DNA of 64,000 nucleotides, taken from contig CAIVCR010000012.1 of NCBI GenBank assembly GCA_903904515.1, positions 30,873 to 94,872 of the forward strand. The letters are read 5' to 3'. Of the stretch, positions 36,300 to 45,868 are shown one piece after another. Under the pieces are notes generated by a model. The model saw nothing but the letters and a program-made list of their open reading frames with translations, ran no database searches and was not told the DNA's origin. How positions within the stretch are numbered: the first letter of the stretch is position 1; each line of letters opens with the position of its first letter. The position numbers were made by a program, and so were the translations under genes. Origin of the DNA: an uncultured Bacteroidia bacterium (GTDB taxonomy: Bacteria; Bacteroidota; Bacteroidia; Bacteroidales; Prolixibacteraceae).

Positions 36300-37324
36300 G
36301 CATCGAAAACTCCGATAAATATATTGTTCTTGACAATGCCGCTATTGGCTACAGCGGGAAAACCAGCGCTGTTAAAACTGTCAAATCAGACATATCGGTT
36401 TTTGCACTCAAAGGGGAACTTGTTGCGTTAATTGGCGAAAACGGGGTTGGCAAGAGCACCCTTTTAAGAACAATAGCCGGTTTCCATCCGCCAGTGAAAG
36501 GAGACGTCACAATTTGCGGAAGAGAGATTGGATCATATCGTGAGAAGGAGCTTGCCTTATTAATGAGCTTTGTCTCCACCGAGATCATTCGTGTTCCCAA
36601 TCTTTCAGTTTTCGATCTCGTTTCTTTGGGGCGTTACCCCCATACCAACTGGTTTGGGAGATTACTTGAAGAGGATGAATACCTTATTGAGGAGGCGATT
36701 CGTTCTGTTGGACTGAATGGCTACGAAAACCGGATGGTCAATCATCTGTCGGATGGCGAACGACAAAAAGCGATGATTGCAAGAACATTGGCACAAAATA
36801 CCGACATTATTGTCCTCGATGAACCAACGGCTTTTCTTGATCTTTCGAATAAATACGAAATTGTCCATATTCTTCACCAACTCGCCAGTGAAAAAGGGAA
36901 GACGATCCTCTTCTCCACACATGACCTGACCACCGCTCTGGCTGAAGCTGATCGTCTATGGATGATGCTGAAGGAAACAGTGGAGCAGGGAGCCCCTGAA
37001 GATTTAATTCTGAAAGGCAGTTTCGACGCTATATTTCAAAGTAAACATCTCTATTTCGATCAGGAAAAGGGAGATTTCAGGATCTGGAAACAGACAAAAC
37101 GAACAGCTCATGTCACCGGACAGGGATTAGCCCTTGACTGGACGATCAAAGCGTTGGTTCGGAATGGATTTGAGGTGATCGATTCACCGGAACAATCAAC
37201 GGTACTAATATCAGTAAATTATCCCGAATGGACCATAAATCATTTATCCGGACAAAATAAATTTGATTCGCTGCTCTCACTTTGTAGATTTCTGATCTTG
37301 AATGAAAAAAAAGTATATTTGTAA
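36296..37324 (+). CDS. ABC transporter ATPase (FecE/BtuD type) with C-terminal extension
   Basis: A 342-residue ATPase. Walker A is LIGENGVGKSTLL (about residue 44), the Q-loop lies after LMSFVSTEI, the signature is HLSDGERQKAMIARTLAQ, Walker B is IIVLDEPTAFLDL and the switch His is in LFSTHDLTTAL. Related ATPases are about 250-260 residues; here residues 258-342 form an extra domain with no motif I recognise (GLALDWTIKALVRNGFEVI, VLISVNYPEWTI). The start overlaps the permease stop (ATGA). It energises uptake by the preceding two proteins. Confidence 0.93.
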   Translation: MSIENSDKYIVLDNAAIGYSGKTSAVKTVKSDISVFALKGELVALIGENGVGKSTLLRTIAGFHPPVKGDVTICGREIGSYREKELALLMSFVSTEIIRVPNLSVFDLVSLGRYPHTNWFGRLLEEDEYLIEEAIRSVGLNGYENRMVNHLSDGERQKAMIARTLAQNTDIIVLDEPTAFLDLSNKYEIVHILHQLASEKGKTILFSTHDLTTALAEADRLWMMLKETVEQGAPEDLILKGSFDAIFQSKHLYFDQEKGDFRIWKQTKRTAHVTGQGLALDWTIKALVRNGFEVIDSPEQSTVLISVNYPEWTINHLSGQNKFDSLLSLCRFLILNEKKVYL

Positions 37325-37349
37325 GACTAAATTATTTAAAAATCCCATT

Positions 37350-37847
37350 ATGAAAAATAAACTAACATTATTTGTACTCTTTATTATTGGGTCAATTCTA
37401 TTCTTTAGCTGCACCACTAAAAACACCGGGCAGGAGATAAAGCAAGCAAACGATGAGTTTTACGCTGCGCTTAATTCGATGTTTACCGGCGATTTGGCAC
37501 CTCTGGACAATATCTGGCTTCATGAATCCACCATCACAAATATGGGACCCTTTGGCAGTTGTCTTGTTGGCTGGGACGAGGTAAACGCAGAATTCAAAAA
37601 GGAGGCTGCCATGAAACTTGGCGGCAAAGTAATATGTAAAGACCTACATATTTATTCTGGAAAGGATATGGGATATACTGTTTGTGTAGAAGAGGGGCTG
37701 AACATGAGTGCAGAAGGACAACCTGTTACAGTCAATCATCGCGCAACCAATATTTTTCAACTGAAAGAAGGGAAATGGAAGCTGATTCATCACCATACCG
37801 ATCTCTCTCCGCAACTGGAAAAAGCTATTGAGAAAAACATCAAATAA
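37350..37847 (+). CDS. NTF2-like (DUF4440/SnoaL type) lipoprotein, copy 1
   Basis: A 165-residue lipoprotein (lipobox FFSC, Cys at about residue 20) with one NTF2-like domain. Landmarks are the N-terminal helix (IKQANDEFYAALNSMFTGD), WLHESTITNMGPFG, VGWDEVNAEFKKEAAMKLGG and a conserved end, NHRATNIFQLKEGKWKLIHHHTD. The cone-shaped fold usually binds a small molecule. The HHHTD cluster and the earlier His could bind metal, which would fit the ABC operon; this is inference. The ATG at 37350 is chosen because the signal peptide follows it; the frame also opens earlier, inside the ATPase gene. It is paralogous to the next gene. Confidence 0.82.
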   Translation: MKNKLTLFVLFIIGSILFFSCTTKNTGQEIKQANDEFYAALNSMFTGDLAPLDNIWLHESTITNMGPFGSCLVGWDEVNAEFKKEAAMKLGGKVICKDLHIYSGKDMGYTVCVEEGLNMSAEGQPVTVNHRATNIFQLKEGKWKLIHHHTDLSPQLEKAIEKNIK

Positions 37848-37901
37848 TTCATTGGATTAATCCAAAGAGCATATACCTTTTCATTTTTATAATTTACAAC
37901 C

Positions 37902-38393
37902 ATGAAAACACTTTACACTATTTTAACAGGGATATTCATAATTATATTTTCTTCATGCAATGAAAAAGACACAGCCCAGGATCTGAATAAAGCCAACGAT
38001 CAGTTTTATGCTGCCCTAAACGCAATGTTTACAGGTGAAGCCGACCCTGTTCTTGAAATATGGTCACATGAAAACAACATCACTTATCTGGGCCCTTTTG
38101 GTGGATATCTGAAAGGATGGGAAGCCATTGGCACTGAATTCAAAAAAAATGCTGCCATGAAACTAGGTGGCAAAATTGTTTGTAAGGAGAGTCATCTCTT
38201 TCCTGGAAAAGAGATAGGATATGTGGTTTGTGTGGAGGAAGGGATCAATGTAACGGCTGAAGGTAAAACGGTAACTGTCAGCCACAGGGCTACCAATATA
38301 TTCAATCTTCAAAATGGAAAATGGAAGCTTGTACATCATCACACAGATCTTTCGCCCCAGTTGGAAGATGCATTTGATAAAAAATTAAAATAA
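37902..38393 (+). CDS. NTF2-like (DUF4440/SnoaL type) lipoprotein, copy 2
   Basis: A 163-residue lipoprotein (lipobox FSSC, Cys at about residue 19), closely similar along its whole length to the preceding gene: NKANDQFYAALNAMFTGEAD, WSHENNITYLGPFGGYL, NAAMKLGGK, SHRATNIFNLQNGKWKLVHHHTDLSPQLE. The pair is a tandem duplication 54 bp apart. Both keep the same His residues and Cys positions, suggesting retained function rather than decay. A strong hairpin terminator follows, so they end the ABC uptake operon. Confidence 0.82.
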   Translation: MKTLYTILTGIFIIIFSSCNEKDTAQDLNKANDQFYAALNAMFTGEADPVLEIWSHENNITYLGPFGGYLKGWEAIGTEFKKNAAMKLGGKIVCKESHLFPGKEIGYVVCVEEGINVTAEGKTVTVSHRATNIFNLQNGKWKLVHHHTDLSPQLEDAFDKKLK

Positions 38394-38468
38394 TTCAGAT
38401 TATCGGTCAAATTTCATTTTCTTGGATCAATTAGAAAAACGAAGAAATTTTACACCATTAGAACTGCA

Positions 38469-38526
38469 ACTATGAGCGGGTGAGTATTCAGATTTTGAAT
38501 ATTGACCCGCTTATAGTTTATGATTT
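38469..38526 (+). terminator. Intrinsic terminator of the ABC/NTF2 operon
   Basis: A 22-bp imperfect stem (ACTATGAGCGGGTGAGTATTCA at 38469-38490 with 38496-38517; two wobbles and one mismatch) is followed by TTATGATTTTT. Confidence 0.75.
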
Positions 38527-38557
38527 TTCTGTTGTTCAGACATTGATCAAAAGTCCA

Positions 38558-38565
38558 TAGCTTTG
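38558..38565 (+). promoter_or_regulatory. -7 element TAGCTTTG for the GH95 gene
   Basis: A perfect TAnnTTTG match 55 bp before the GH95 ATG, immediately after the preceding terminator. Confidence 0.5.
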
Positions 38566-38620
38566 TAATGAATTCTTTTTGTATTTTTATATTCATAAGC
38601 AAATCATCTAAACTCCTCAA

Positions 38621-40981
38621 ATGAAAATCAAAATAATCTCCTGTCTCTTTTTTCTTATGCTAATGGGGAGTACTTCCATTACCCAAAGCCAGTCCTTATG
38701 GTACCGTCAGGCAGCACAAAACTGGAACGAGGCGCTCCCGCTTGGAAACGGACAACTCGGTGCAATGGTCTTTGGAACTGTTGACAATGAAATTATTCCG
38801 TTAAATATCAACACACTTTGGGCAGGATCACCCCATAACTATTCTGATCCGGAAGCCTTCAAAAGTCTGCCCGAAATACGCCGTATGCTATTTAGCGGTC
38901 AAGAAATGGAGGCGACTGAATTTGCAGGTAAGACATTTATGGGGAATCCAAGATATCAGGCCGCTTATCAGCCCTTGGGTGAACTTCGCTTACTCTTTCC
39001 TTCATCATCTCGCAATGAGTATTACAAACGTTCACTCGATCTTAAAAATGGGATAGCCACGGTTGTTTTCAGGAATCATGGTATAACCTTTAAAAGAGAG
39101 TGTTTAATATCCAACCCCGATCGTGTGATGGTAATCCATCTGACAGCCGATAAACCCGGAAAGATCTCGCTGGATGTCAGTTTAGGATGTGAATTCCCCA
39201 ATTCCGTGATCGTTCACGGAGGAAACAGACTGGTTCTGGAGGGAAGATGGCAGGATGACGGAAAGAGTAAGGACTGGAGCGCAACATGGAAAGATCCGGG
39301 AATCCGTTTTTCAACTGCTGTACAGGTTCAAAACAAAGGGGGAATGGTTACCCTAAAGGGGAATACGATTCAGATCGTTAACGCAAACGAAGTCACCCTT
39401 TATCTCGCCGCCGGGACGAGTTTTGTGAATTATCACGACATCACTGGCGATCTTTCGGCAGAATGGCCCAAAGCACTGGATGCCGCGGTGATTAAAAAAT
39501 ATACCACACTCCGCGAACGTCATATCCACGATTTTTCAGGATTGATGAAACGGGTTAGAATTAACATCGAAAGTCCAAAATCGCTGGAATCCCAACCAAC
39601 GGATAAGCGGTTAAGTGCGGTCAAAAAAGGGGAAGACGACCCCTCGTTAGCTGCCCTCTATTTTCAATATGGAAGATATCTTCTGGCAGCCTGTTCCAGA
39701 TCGGGTTCACAGCCAGCCAACCTGCAGGGGATCTGGAATAAAGAGACTTCACCCGGATGGGGAAGCAAATACACGACCAATATCAATCTGGAGATGAACT
39801 ATTGGCCGGCAGAGGTAACCAACTTATCCGATTGCAGTACGCCTGTCTACGATCTTATTGACGACCTGATGGTTACAGGAGCCATTGCAGCCAAAGATTA
39901 TTATGGCTGCCGTGGATGGGTGTTGCACCACAACACAGACCTTTGGCGCGGAGCCGCCCCTGTCGATGGAGTCTGGGGGATCTGGCCAATGGGAGGAGCC
40001 TGGTTAGTGAGGCATTCGTGGGAACATTACCTCTATACAAAAGACAGAAAATTCCTTGAAACACGTGCATGGCCACAAATGAAAGGGGCTGCCCGGTTTA
40101 TCCTGGACTTCCTGGTTGAAGCGCCCCAGGGCTCATTAATGGCAGGCAAATTAATCACCTGCCCCTCCAATTCGCCCGAAAATGCCTATGATCTGAAGGA
40201 TGGCTCGATGGTTGGATTTACCTATGGGGCTACGATGGACCTCGAGATTATCACTGATCTGTTCCGAAATTGTCTGAGTGCCTTGGATGAATTAGGAAAA
40301 GCGAACGCCCTTTATGATCCGGCTTTCCGGGCTGAGATCGAAGCAGCGGCATCGAAATTGGCGCCACTGCAAATAAATCCGAAAACAGGGAGGTTGCAGG
40401 AGTGGATAGGCGATTACAAGGAACATGAGCTGGGGCACCGGCATATGTCGCACCTTTACGGCTTATATCCTGCTTCGCTGTTCACTCCCGATGCCAATCC
40501 TGAACTTGCCCTGGCTGCACAAAAGAGTCTTGAATTCCGTATCGAAAACGGCGGCGGAAGTACCGGATGGAGCCGCGCATGGTTAATCTCCCTATTTGCC
40601 AGACTTCATAATGGAGATGAGTCATACAAACACATCAAGAGGCTGTTATCAGAATACACGCTGCCAAATCTTTTTGATGATGGGCCACCATTTCAGATTG
40701 ATGGAAATTTCGGGGGAACTGCCGGTATTGCAGAGATGTTGCTCCAATCGCACAACGGGATTATTTCGCTCCTCCCCGCCTTGCCCACTGCCTGGGCCAA
40801 TGGTGATGTCAAGGGTTTATGTGCCCGCGGAGGTTTTGAAGTAAGTATGCAGTGGAAAAAGAACCAGCTGACCCAGGCGACCATTTTCTCAAAAAAGGGG
40901 GGAACATGTGAATTAGTTTATCATCTGAAGCGGCAAAAAGTAACGCTAAAACCCGGACAACGAATTCCGATTCAATTTTAA
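38621..40981 (+). CDS. Glycoside hydrolase family 95 (alpha-L-fucosidase type)
   Basis: A 786-residue exported GH95 enzyme, inverting alpha-L-fucosidase or alpha-L-galactosidase type. A signal peptide ends near residue 23 (TSITQSQS). The N-terminal beta domain starts [27 protein letters not shown]. The (alpha/alpha)6 barrel holds the residues equivalent to the Bifidobacterium AfcA active site: N387 and N389 in [12 protein letters not shown]520 in [10 protein letters not shown] and D694 in [22 protein letters not shown] is also a family hallmark. It likely removes terminal fucose from plant, algal or host glycans in the periplasm. It is transcribed alone. Confidence 0.95.
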   Translation: MKIKIISCLFFLMLMGSTSITQSQSLWYRQAAQNWNEALPLGNGQLGAMVFGTVDNEIIPLNINTLWAGSPHNYSDPEAFKSLPEIRRMLFSGQEMEATEFAGKTFMGNPRYQAAYQPLGELRLLFPSSSRNEYYKRSLDLKNGIATVVFRNHGITFKRECLISNPDRVMVIHLTADKPGKISLDVSLGCEFPNSVIVHGGNRLVLEGRWQDDGKSKDWSATWKDPGIRFSTAVQVQNKGGMVTLKGNTIQIVNANEVTLYLAAGTSFVNYHDITGDLSAEWPKALDAAVIKKYTTLRERHIHDFSGLMKRVRINIESPKSLESQPTDKRLSAVKKGEDDPSLAALYFQYGRYLLAACSRSGSQPANLQGIWNKETSPGWGSKYTTNINLEMNYWPAEVTNLSDCSTPVYDLIDDLMVTGAIAAKDYYGCRGWVLHHNTDLWRGAAPVDGVWGIWPMGGAWLVRHSWEHYLYTKDRKFLETRAWPQMKGAARFILDFLVEAPQGSLMAGKLITCPSNSPENAYDLKDGSMVGFTYGATMDLEIITDLFRNCLSALDELGKANALYDPAFRAEIEAAASKLAPLQINPKTGRLQEWIGDYKEHELGHRHMSHLYGLYPASLFTPDANPELALAAQKSLEFRIENGGGSTGWSRAWLISLFARLHNGDESYKHIKRLLSEYTLPNLFDDGPPFQIDGNFGGTAGIAEMLLQSHNGIISLLPALPTAWANGDVKGLCARGGFEVSMQWKKNQLTQATIFSKKGGTCELVYHLKRQKVTLKPGQRIPIQF

Positions 40982-40989
40982 TCCGTTAG

Positions 40990-41137
40990 ATCAGTGTCAT
41001 CTGTGTTCTGATTTTATTTTGAGATAATAATTATGGAACGCTGATGACACTGATTCTACAGATGAACACAGATTAAAATCACGCAATGGCGCCAAGACGC
41101 TAAGAAATAAAACTTTGCGACTTTGCGGCTTAGCGTG
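40990..41137. repeat. Compound inverted repeat between convergent genes
   Basis: Perfect arms ATCAGTGTCATC (40990-41001) with GATGACACTGAT (41043-41054), and ATCTGTGTTC (40999-41008) with GAACACAGAT (41064-41073). They are followed by CACGC...CGCTAAG (41080-41104) opposite CTTTGCGACTTTGCGGCTTAGCGTG (41113-41137), with an internal 8-9 base periodicity. It fills the gap between the GH95 gene and dnaJ, and resembles the imperfect palindrome at 59269-59374. Confidence 0.7.
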
Positions 41138-41169
41138 ATATTAAGAGCTATTTAGGAGAGCGAAAAATT

Positions 41170-42318
41170 TTACTCGAACATATCCTTCACCTTATCAAAG
41201 AAACCTTTGTCACTGTTGCTTTGAGGCGATGCAAAATTTGGTGACATCTGAAGTTTTTCAAGTGTTTTGCGCTCTTCAGGAGTGAGCTTTTGCGGAACCC
41301 AGCCGTGTATTTTAACTAAAAGGTCACCTTTTCCATAGCCATTAACGTCGGGCAATCCTTTACCGCGAAGGCGCAGGATTTTTTCCGGTTGTGTTCCTGA
41401 TTCTATTTTTACTTTTACTTTCCCGTCGATGGTTGGGATTTCGGTTGTTAACCCAAGGGCTATATCGGGGAAAGAGAGGTAAAGGTTATAGATCAGATCG
41501 TTTTCATCACGGGTAAGTTCAGGATGCTCCTCTTCGGAGATCAGAATAAGCAGGTCGCCGGGTATTCCTCCACGACGCGCTCCATTTCCTTTCCCTTCCA
41601 GTGAAAGCTGCATCCCTTCGGCAACACCGGCAGGTATTTTGACCGTGATAACCTCTTCGCCCTGAATGATCCCTTCGCCGTAGCAGCTATCGCATTTTTG
41701 GGTAATGATCTTCCCGTCTCCGCCGCAGGTTGGACAGGTAGAGGTGGTTTGCATCTGTCCAAGAAAGGTGTTGCTAACACGGGTTACCTGGCCTGAACCG
41801 CGACAGCTCGAGCAGGTTGTAAATCCGCTGCTCCCCTTTGCACCGCTGCCATGGCAGGTTGTACAGGTGACGTATTTCTTAACTTTAAGTTTTTTCTCCG
41901 CTCCATGCGCAATTTCGCTAAGGTCAAGGCTCACCTTTACCCGAAGATTAGAGCCCCGGTTGACCCGCTGGGACCGGCCACCTGAACTGAATCCGCCAAA
42001 ACCGCCAAAGCCACCACCACCAAAGATATCGCCGAACATGGAGAAGATGTCGTCCATTGACCTTCCACCTCCGCCGCCAAATCCACCCTGGTTGCCCAAT
42101 CCGGCATGTCCAAACTGGTCGTAACGCTGTTTTTTCTCAGCACTGCTCAGAACTTCATAAGCTTCAGCAGCTTCCTTAAATTTCTCTTCCGAGGGTTTAT
42201 CGCCCGGGTTCTTATCGGGATGATATTGTATTGCCTTTTTTCGGAAGGCCTTTTTTATCTCTTCGGCACTTGCATCTTTGCTTACACCTAAAACTTCGTA
42301 GTAATCTCTTTTAGCCAT
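41170..42318 (-). CDS. dnaJ: Chaperone DnaJ
   Basis: A full-length class A J-protein, 382 residues, co-chaperone of DnaK. The J-domain has the HPD motif ([10 protein letters not shown]), followed by a Gly/Phe region (about 73-115). The zinc domain has four CxxCxGxG-type repeats ([32 protein letters not shown]), and the C-terminal substrate-binding domain follows. It lies 35 bp downstream of grpE in an operon. Confidence 0.98.
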   Translation of the reverse strand: MAKRDYYEVLGVSKDASAEEIKKAFRKKAIQYHPDKNPGDKPSEEKFKEAAEAYEVLSSAEKKQRYDQFGHAGLGNQGGFGGGGGRSMDDIFSMFGDIFGGGGFGGFGGFSSGGRSQRVNRGSNLRVKVSLDLSEIAHGAEKKLKVKKYVTCTTCHGSGAKGSSGFTTCSSCRGSGQVTRVSNTFLGQMQTTSTCPTCGGDGKIITQKCDSCYGEGIIQGEEVITVKIPAGVAEGMQLSLEGKGNGARRGGIPGDLLILISEEEHPELTRDENDLIYNLYLSFPDIALGLTTEIPTIDGKVKVKIESGTQPEKILRLRGKGLPDVNGYGKGDLLVKIHGWVPQKLTPEERKTLEKLQMSPNFASPQSNSDKGFFDKVKDMFE

Positions 42319-42353
42319 GATTCGTTTATTGTGAGGTTTTAACCTGTATCTAG

Positions 42354-43013
42354 TTATTCGCCCACCACAACTTTGGCAAATCGTATAACCTTATCGTTCA
42401 AATAATATCCTTTTTGAATTACGTGAACAATCTTTCCTTTTAAATCTTCAGTTGGTGCCGGAATTTTTGTCAATGCCTCATGCAGATCAGTATCAAATAC
42501 CTGCCCTACCGCATCAATTTCAGTAATTCCATTTTGCTTGCTAAACTCATTGAATTTATTATATATCAATAAGATACCTTCTTTTGTTGCTTCAAAATCC
42601 AAACCTTGTTCAATAGATTGCATAGCCCGTTCAAAATCGTCAATCACCGGTAAAACACCAATTAGGACTGACTCGCTTGCCGTTTTTGTCAGTTCCATTC
42701 GCTCACGGAGTGTCCGTTTCCTGTAATTGTCAAATTCTGCTGACAACCGAAGATATTTATCATTCATATCTTTTACGGAACCTTCCAATTCTGTCACTTT
42801 GGCCTCCAATATGGCTTTTTCGTCAGGAATTAAGAATACCTCCTCCGTCCCAGAAGGCTCTTCACCTTCCATGGAAATCGCTTCAGAATCCGGGCCAGAT
42901 TGCTGATTTTCAGATTTTAAATCAGCTGTTTTATCTTTAATAACTTTTGAATTTTCTTTATGTTCCTTCTTTTTCATTCCTGAATCGTTATCTTTAAAAA
43001 AATTGAATATCAT
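42354..43013 (-). CDS. grpE: Nucleotide exchange factor GrpE
   Basis: GrpE, up to 219 residues, the nucleotide exchange factor of DnaK. A charged, Glu/Lys-rich disordered N-terminus (about 1-65) leads into the long dimerisation helix ([33 protein letters not shown]) and the beta-domain ending [26 protein letters not shown]. The signature DNYRKR and [12 protein letters not shown] segments are intact. Translation may start at 43013 or at the Met twelve codons later (42977), where the typical Lys/Glu-rich beginning starts. It is followed by dnaJ. Confidence 0.96.
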   Translation of the reverse strand: MIFNFFKDNDSGMKKKEHKENSKVIKDKTADLKSENQQSGPDSEAISMEGEEPSGTEEVFLIPDEKAILEAKVTELEGSVKDMNDKYLRLSAEFDNYRKRTLRERMELTKTASESVLIGVLPVIDDFERAMQSIEQGLDFEATKEGILLIYNKFNEFSKQNGITEIDAVGQVFDTDLHEALTKIPAPTEDLKGKIVHVIQKGYYLNDKVIRFAKVVVGE

Positions 43014-43212
43014 TGTTGTTAAATAGCCCCTTCCGGATAAAATCAGAGAATAATAACCTCTGTTTATTCTAATTTAATCGTTTAAAAAATATCTTTAATT
43101 TCAAAACAAAAATTTTGCCAATTACGATGAATAGACAAAATGGCATATTTCTCAAAAATTATTGTCAAAATAATCTCAGAAATAGCACTCTGCAATGAAT
43201 TATCGAAAATAT

Positions 43213-43737
43213 TTACTTTTTCAGTAATGCCAGTTTTTGTTCGAGAGCATCGCCTTTAAGATTAATGGCCAGGATTACCCCTTCCCCATCAATTAAGTAA
43301 TTCGTTGGAATCATACTTAACGTATAACTTTGCATATAAGGTGCATTGCTATTGATCACACAAACATGATTTTTCCAGGTCAGCTGATCGGCCTCAATAG
43401 CACTCTTCCAGGCAGAAGAGTCTTTATCCAGCGAAACACTAAAAACTGTAAATCCAGTTCCATTTTTGAAATCCACATCCCTAAACTTTTCATAAGTTGC
43501 GACTAAAGCCGGATTCCCTTTTCTGCAAGGCTTGCACCAGGAAGCCCAGAAATCAATCAGTACTATTTTCCCGGAAAGTGAGGAAAGTTTCAAAGAAGCT
43601 CCATTTGTTGAGATTTCAACAATTTCAGGAGCTCTGTTCCCTATTTGTATCCCTTGTTGAATAGTCGATTGACTTTGTGTCTGAGCGACACAAAAGGATG
43701 AGAAAAGCACGATAAGAATAATAGGTATATATTTCAA
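43213..43737 (-). CDS. TlpA-like periplasmic thioredoxin
   Basis: A 174-residue thioredoxin-fold protein with a signal peptide (MKYIPIILIVLFSSFCVAQ). The active site WCKPC sits in LIDFWASWCKPCRKGNPALVA (about residues 65-75), and the cis-Pro region is SMIPTNYLIDGEG. It belongs to the AhpC/TSA-TlpA group common in Bacteroidota envelopes and probably reduces disulfides in exported proteins. It lies 53 bp downstream of murA on the same strand and may be co-transcribed. Confidence 0.9.
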   Translation of the reverse strand: MKYIPIILIVLFSSFCVAQTQSQSTIQQGIQIGNRAPEIVEISTNGASLKLSSLSGKIVLIDFWASWCKPCRKGNPALVATYEKFRDVDFKNGTGFTVFSVSLDKDSSAWKSAIEADQLTWKNHVCVINSNAPYMQSYTLSMIPTNYLIDGEGVILAINLKGDALEQKLALLKK

Positions 43738-43790
43738 TTTAAATGTTTTAGTGTGTGCTAATTGTATGATCAGACCAAATACCCGAATAA

Positions 43791-45095
43791 TTATTCACGG
43801 GTGATTTTTGCGCCAATGGCATTCAGCCTAAGGTCGATGGCTTCATAACCACGATCAATTTGTTCGATGTAGTCAATAGTCGATTTCCCGGTTGCAGAAA
43901 GTGCTGCAATCAGAAGTGATACTCCTGCCCTGATATCTGGCGAACTCATCCTTATTCCGCGAAGCGGATGGGCTTTGTCAAGTCCGATAACAGTTGCCCT
44001 ATGCGGATCACAGAGGATAATCTTGGCACCCATATCGATTAAGCGGTCAACAAAGAAGAGGCGGCTTTCGAACATCTTCTGGTGAATCAGCACGCTCCCC
44101 TTTGCCTGGGTGGCAATTACGAGGAAAATACTCAATAAATCGGGAGTTAGTCCTGGCCAAGGGGCATCAGCAACCGTAAGAATTGAACCATCAATAAATG
44201 ATTCAATCTCGTAATGTTCCTGGGCAGGAATGTGCAAATCGTCACCAATGAGATTCATTTGAATACCGAAGCGACGAAATGATTCCGGAATAATTCCAAG
44301 CTGATCGTACCCCACATTTTTAATGGTAATATCTGAAGCTGTCATGGCAGCCAGACCGATGAAGCTACCAACTTCAATCATATCCGGCAGTAAAACATGG
44401 GTGCATCCTGACAAGGAAGTAACACCTGTAATGGTTAAAAGATTTGAACCAACGCCCTGGATTCTGGCTCCCATTGCGATTAGCATCTTGCACAATTGCT
44501 GCAGATAAGGTTCGCAAGCAGCATTATAAATGGTTGTTGTACCCTGAGCCATTGTTGCTGCCATAATCAGGTTTGCAGTACCGGTAACAGATGCTTCGTC
44601 GAGCAGCATATAGCACCCTTTAAGCTGTTTTGCCTCAACACGATAGGATGATTCAGCCTCATCGTACGTAAATTTGGCACCAAGGGCCTCGAACCCCCGG
44701 AAATGAGTATCGAGCCTCCTTCTTCCTATTTTATCTCCTCCGGGCTGGGGGATAATTCCAATACCAAAGCGGGCGAGCAGTGGGCCAACAATCATCAATG
44801 ATCCCCTAAGACTTCCGGCCTGCGAGAAATATTGGGCTGATTTAAGATGATCGATTTGGATTGTGTCCGATTGAAAAGTAAAAACTCCTTTGGCCAACTG
44901 ATCTACCGTTGTTCCGAGAAAACGGAGAATTTCTATTAATTTCAGTACATCACTGATCTCCGGAATATTAGAGATAGTTACCTTATGTGAGGTAAGAAGT
45001 GTGGCACAAATAACCTGCAATGCTTCATTCTTGGCACCCTGGGGTGACAATTCGCCTTTTAGAGGTGTACCACCTTCAATAATAAACCTGGCCAT
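43791..45095 (-). CDS. murA: UDP-N-acetylglucosamine 1-carboxyvinyltransferase with Asp at the fosfomycin site
   Basis: MurA, 434 residues, catalysing the first committed step of peptidoglycan synthesis (enolpyruvyl transfer to UDP-GlcNAc). KNEALQVICATLL near residue 22 and SLRGSLMIVGPLLARFG are family segments. The loop that in E. coli holds Cys115 (PGGCTIGARP) reads PGGDKIGRRRLDTH, with Asp121 in place of Cys. Asp at this position keeps activity but blocks fosfomycin alkylation. It starts 13 bp after the DUF4290 gene, in an operon. Confidence 0.96.
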   Translation of the reverse strand: MARFIIEGGTPLKGELSPQGAKNEALQVICATLLTSHKVTISNIPEISDVLKLIEILRFLGTTVDQLAKGVFTFQSDTIQIDHLKSAQYFSQAGSLRGSLMIVGPLLARFGIGIIPQPGGDKIGRRRLDTHFRGFEALGAKFTYDEAESSYRVEAKQLKGCYMLLDEASVTGTANLIMAATMAQGTTTIYNAACEPYLQQLCKMLIAMGARIQGVGSNLLTITGVTSLSGCTHVLLPDMIEVGSFIGLAAMTASDITIKNVGYDQLGIIPESFRRFGIQMNLIGDDLHIPAQEHYEIESFIDGSILTVADAPWPGLTPDLLSIFLVIATQAKGSVLIHQKMFESRLFFVDRLIDMGAKIILCDPHRATVIGLDKAHPLRGIRMSSPDIRAGVSLLIAALSATGKSTIDYIEQIDRGYEAIDLRLNAIGAKITRE

Positions 45096-45108
45096 GCTAA
45101 GTTATGGA

Positions 45109-45732
45109 CTATTTATGTTTTCGTGATTGACTGGATATCGTGGTGATTTTACCTTTTTTTGCCTGTTGTTTGAAAATTTCGTTGACCTCCTGTAAGTGCA
45201 GATCCGGGTCTGGCTTTAGTTTGCCATGAGACAGGAATACCATATCATTCAATATTTTGGAGTCCTCAACAGCATCTTTATTCCAAACGAGGTACGTTTT
45301 TTTCATTTGATTAGCCAGCAATTCAGTATTAACCGACTTGGCAGGATTTTCATCTTCCAGCTGAGCTGTGGCAGCAATATAATTTTCCATGATCTTCCCA
45401 TAGTGACGGAACTTAATATCACTCTGAGAATAAGGGATTAACTTAGGCTTTTCGATGAAGGTTTCCGGTTTTGGCGGATCGTACGGATAGTCGATATCCA
45501 GTTTGAAATCAGACATGATGGCAATATGATCCCAAAGCTTGTGTTTGAATTCGTTGATGTCACGCAGGTAGGGATACATCATCCCCATCACATCAATCAC
45601 CCCTTTTACAGCAAGGATTCGCTCTTCGCGGTTTTCAATCTGCATGATATGATCAACCATTTTGTGAATACTCCTCCCGTACTCGGGTAGTTTCATCTTC
45701 TTGCGCTGGGTGTTATAATCGCGTTCTATCAT
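45109..45732 (-). CDS. DUF4290 family protein
   Basis: A 207-residue cytoplasmic, helical and charged protein of the DUF4290 family, found in Bacteroidota. It starts MIERDYNTQRKKMKLPEYGRSIHKMVDH, with IMQIENREERILAVKGVIDVMGMMYPYLRD and FKHKLWDHIAIMSDFKLDIDYPYD. The C-terminus is basic (KKGKITTISSQSRKHK). Function is unknown; its position 13 bp ahead of murA suggests a tie to cell-wall synthesis. A textbook promoter precedes it. Confidence 0.9.
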   Translation of the reverse strand: MIERDYNTQRKKMKLPEYGRSIHKMVDHIMQIENREERILAVKGVIDVMGMMYPYLRDINEFKHKLWDHIAIMSDFKLDIDYPYDPPKPETFIEKPKLIPYSQSDIKFRHYGKIMENYIAATAQLEDENPAKSVNTELLANQMKKTYLVWNKDAVEDSKILNDMVFLSHGKLKPDPDLHLQEVNEIFKQQAKKGKITTISSQSRKHK

Positions 45733-45793
45733 TGTTTTTTGCTATTTATTGAATAAGAGCGAAGGTTTCGATCCTATCCGTTTTTTCCAACCA

Positions 45794-45825
45794 CAAAGCT
45801 AATCGTTTTTAATGGTTAATTCAAA
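45794..45825 (-). promoter_or_regulatory. Promoter of DUF4290-murA (TTTG-N20-TAGCTTTG)
   Basis: On the minus strand TTTG (45822-45825), 20 bases, then TAGCTTTG (45794-45801): a full match to the Bacteroidota -33/-7 consensus, 62 bp upstream of the DUF4290 ATG. It is the best promoter in the window. Confidence 0.75.
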
Positions 45826-45868
45826 CATCCTAAAATATTCCTCAAATTCGTATGAAAATTAGCCACTT

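Noticed and set aside
38394..38468. Possible small gene between the NTF2-like pair and the terminator
   Set aside because: There is no start codon with a sustained open frame; it is only a leader to the hairpin.
41705..42124. Long antisense open frame across dnaJ
   Set aside because: It is the mirror of the Gly-rich and CxxCxGxG codons of dnaJ, rich in Pro/Leu, with no start context or family similarity.
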